Below, in pieces: positions 4,201 through 5,494 of a DNA stretch of 5,494 nucleotides (its first letter is position 1; every line of letters begins with the position of its first letter). The stretch comes from Altererythrobacter sp. (GTDB lineage: Bacteria; Pseudomonadota; Alphaproteobacteria; Sphingomonadales; Sphingomonadaceae), in contig JALZVZ010000088.1 in the NCBI GenBank assembly GCA_023299945.1, positions 1 through 5,494 on the forward strand, read 5' to 3'. Position numbers and translations under genes: made by a program. The notes under the pieces are model-generated. The model had not been told where the DNA came from. It saw only the letters and a program-made list of their open reading frames with translations, and ran no database searches.

Positions 4201-5494
4201 TTACCCCAGCTTGTCTTTGAGCAATTGGTTCACGACACCGGGATTTGCTTTGCCTTGCATCGCTTTCATGGTTTGACCAACGAAGAAGCCGAACAATTTG
4301 TCCTTGCCGCCTTTATATTGCTCAACCTTATCAGCATTATTCGCGAGGATTTCGTCAATCGCCGTTTCAATCGCGCCTGTATCAGACACTTGCTTCAGCC
4401 CTTCAGCCTCGGCAATTTCAGCCGGTGCACGGCCCGTTTTGAGCACAATTTCGTAGATTTCCTTGGCTTGCGATCCGCTAATCTCGCCCGCATCTTGCAT
4501 TTGCAAGATCGCTGCCTGCGCCTCTGCGGTCGCATATTCGAGATTGCCTTGGCCGCCGCCCTCTTCGCTAAACACCGCTTTAACAACGCCCGGTGCAATC
4601 GACATGGACCAATTGGACACCATGGTCGCAACTGTCGCCTCTGGCTTGCCGAGCGCTTTGGCTACCGTTCCCAGCAATGTCTCAAACCGCGCAAAATTTT
4701 CAACCTCTGCGGTTAAAGTCGCCGCATTATATTCCGACAGCCCAAGCTCCTCGACATAGCGTTTGCGCTTGGCGTCAGGCAATTCGGGCAGGCTCGCACG
4801 GCACGCCTCTAGGAAATCATCCTCCAGATTGATGGGGAGCAAATCAGGGTCGGGGAAATAGCGATAATCATGCGCGTCTTCTTTGCTGCGCATGGTCCGC
4901 GTGGTTCCCGTTGCCACATCAAACAGCCGGGTCTCCTGCACGACTTTGCCACCGCTTTCGATCAGATCGACCTGACGCGCCGCTTCATATTCAATCACTT
5001 GCATCACAAAACGCACAGAATTGACGTTCTTTGTCTCTGTCCGCGTACCCAGCTCATCACCCGGCTTGCGCACAGATACGTTGACGTCAGCGCGCATGGA
5101 ACCTTCTTCCATGTTCCCGTCACAGCTTTCAACATATCGCAGGATGCTGCGTAATTTGCGTACGTAAGCACCAGCCTCAGCAGGTGAGCGCATATCGGGA
5201 TCCGACACAATCTCCATCAGCGCCACACCGCAGCGATTGAGGTCGACATAAGACATGGTGGGGTGCTGATCATGCATCAGCTTGCCCGCATCTTGCTCGA
5301 CGTGAATGCGCTCAATCCCGAGAACTTTATCCTCAGGGATACCGGCCTTCTCATCCTTATCGATAACCAGCTGACCCTTGCCCACAATCGGGTGATAGAG
5401 CTGGCTGATCTGATAGCCCTGCGGCAAATCGGCATAGAAGTAATTCTTGCGATCAAAGCGGCTGTATTTGTTGATCTGCGCATCGATTGCCATG
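4201..5494 (-). CDS. gatB: Aspartyl/glutamyl-tRNA(Asn/Gln) amidotransferase subunit B (5' end outside the window)
   Basis: GatB is the kinase and tRNA-binding subunit of the cytoplasmic GatCAB complex, which converts Glu-tRNA(Gln) and/or Asp-tRNA(Asn) to the correct amide form with ammonia from GatA. The visible 430 residues contain NYFYADLPQGYQISQ (17-31), the GatB signature in the form VDLNRCGVALMEI (83-95), GSMRADVNVSVR (131-142), the metal-site region around EDAHDYRYFPDPDLLP (205-220), and the C-terminal YqeY-like tail with KLFGFFVGQTMKAMQGKANP (399-418). The Met at 5493 is internal: by family length about 65-75 N-terminal residues lie beyond the right edge. The stop is TAA at 4201-4203, one base before the phytase-like GTG. 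gatC and gatA are not in the window but may lie to the right. Nothing is broken in the visible part. Confidence 0.97.
   Translation of the reverse strand, partial: MAIDAQINKYSRFDRKNYFYADLPQGYQISQLYHPIVGKGQLVIDKDEKAGIPEDKVLGIERIHVEQDAGKLMHDQHPTMSYVDLNRCGVALMEIVSDPDMRSPAEAGAYVRKLRSILRYVESCDGNMEEGSMRADVNVSVRKPGDELGTRTETKNVNSVRFVMQVIEYEAARQVDLIESGGKVVQETRLFDVATGTTRTMRSKEDAHDYRYFPDPDLLPINLEDDFLEACRASLPELPDAKRKRYVEELGLSEYNAATLTAEVENFARFETLLGTVAKALGKPEATVATMVSNWSMSIAPGVVKAVFSEEGGGQGNLEYATAEAQAAILQMQDAGEISGSQAKEIYEIVLKTGRAPAEIAEAEGLKQVSDTGAIETAIDEILANNADKVEQYKGGKDKLFGFFVGQTMKAMQGKANPGVVNQLLKDKLG

Noticed and set aside
4225..4716. 163-codon plus-strand open frame opposite gatB
   Set aside because: It lies entirely within well-conserved gatB coding sequence and shows no motif or ribosome site.
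5491..5493. ATG at the right edge as the start of gatB
   Set aside because: In GatB homologues this Met-Ala-Ile-Asp region is internal, after the conserved N-terminal VIGLEVH region, so the gene must continue past the edge.

Overview
The window looks like a chromosomal segment of an alphaproteobacterium, most likely Sphingomonadales (Erythrobacter/Sphingomonas-like). This rests on the style of the GatB protein, a 100-residue protein of a type I associate with sphingomonads, a helix-hairpin-helix domain of alphaproteobacterial type, and moderate-to-high GC. The assignment is from protein resemblance by eye, not from a search. No mobile element, RNA gene or CRISPR array is visible.

Layout. Plus strand: the C-terminal part of a penicillin-acylase-family hydrolase (1-854, cut by the left edge), then a small 100-residue protein with its own good ribosome binding site (948-1250). 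A strong symmetrical hairpin terminator (1277-1314) separates these from the convergent minus-strand genes. Minus strand, read right to left: gatB (cut by the right edge, stop at 4201), a phytase-like esterase-family protein that starts one base after gatB, a 136-base gap, then a compact three-gene cassette ending at the shared terminator.

The cassette is the most interesting part. It encodes (i) an inner-membrane-anchored OmpA-type peptidoglycan-binding protein with a BON-like segment (2336-3082); (ii) a 30-residue single-membrane-span protein (2242-2334) that starts one base after the OmpA-like stop; and (iii) a 292-residue protein (1343-2221) built as membrane anchor, nine 11-residue repeats, a histone-H1-like Lys/Ala/Pro stretch, a helix-hairpin-helix domain and a Lys-rich tail. 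The 30-residue protein aligns without gaps to the anchor of protein (iii), sharing V17-I18-G19 and W24-x-I26-W27-G28-R29 at identical residue numbers. All three genes use a GGGG-core Shine-Dalgarno 6-7 bases before the start. I infer that the three products work together at the inner membrane, perhaps linking peptidoglycan on one side with nucleic acid or a ribosome/protein partner on the other. That function is a hypothesis.

gatB is a housekeeping subunit of the amidotransferase that makes Gln-tRNA(Gln) and/or Asn-tRNA(Asn). The phytase-like gene is tightly linked to it and probably cotranscribed, without an obvious functional relation.
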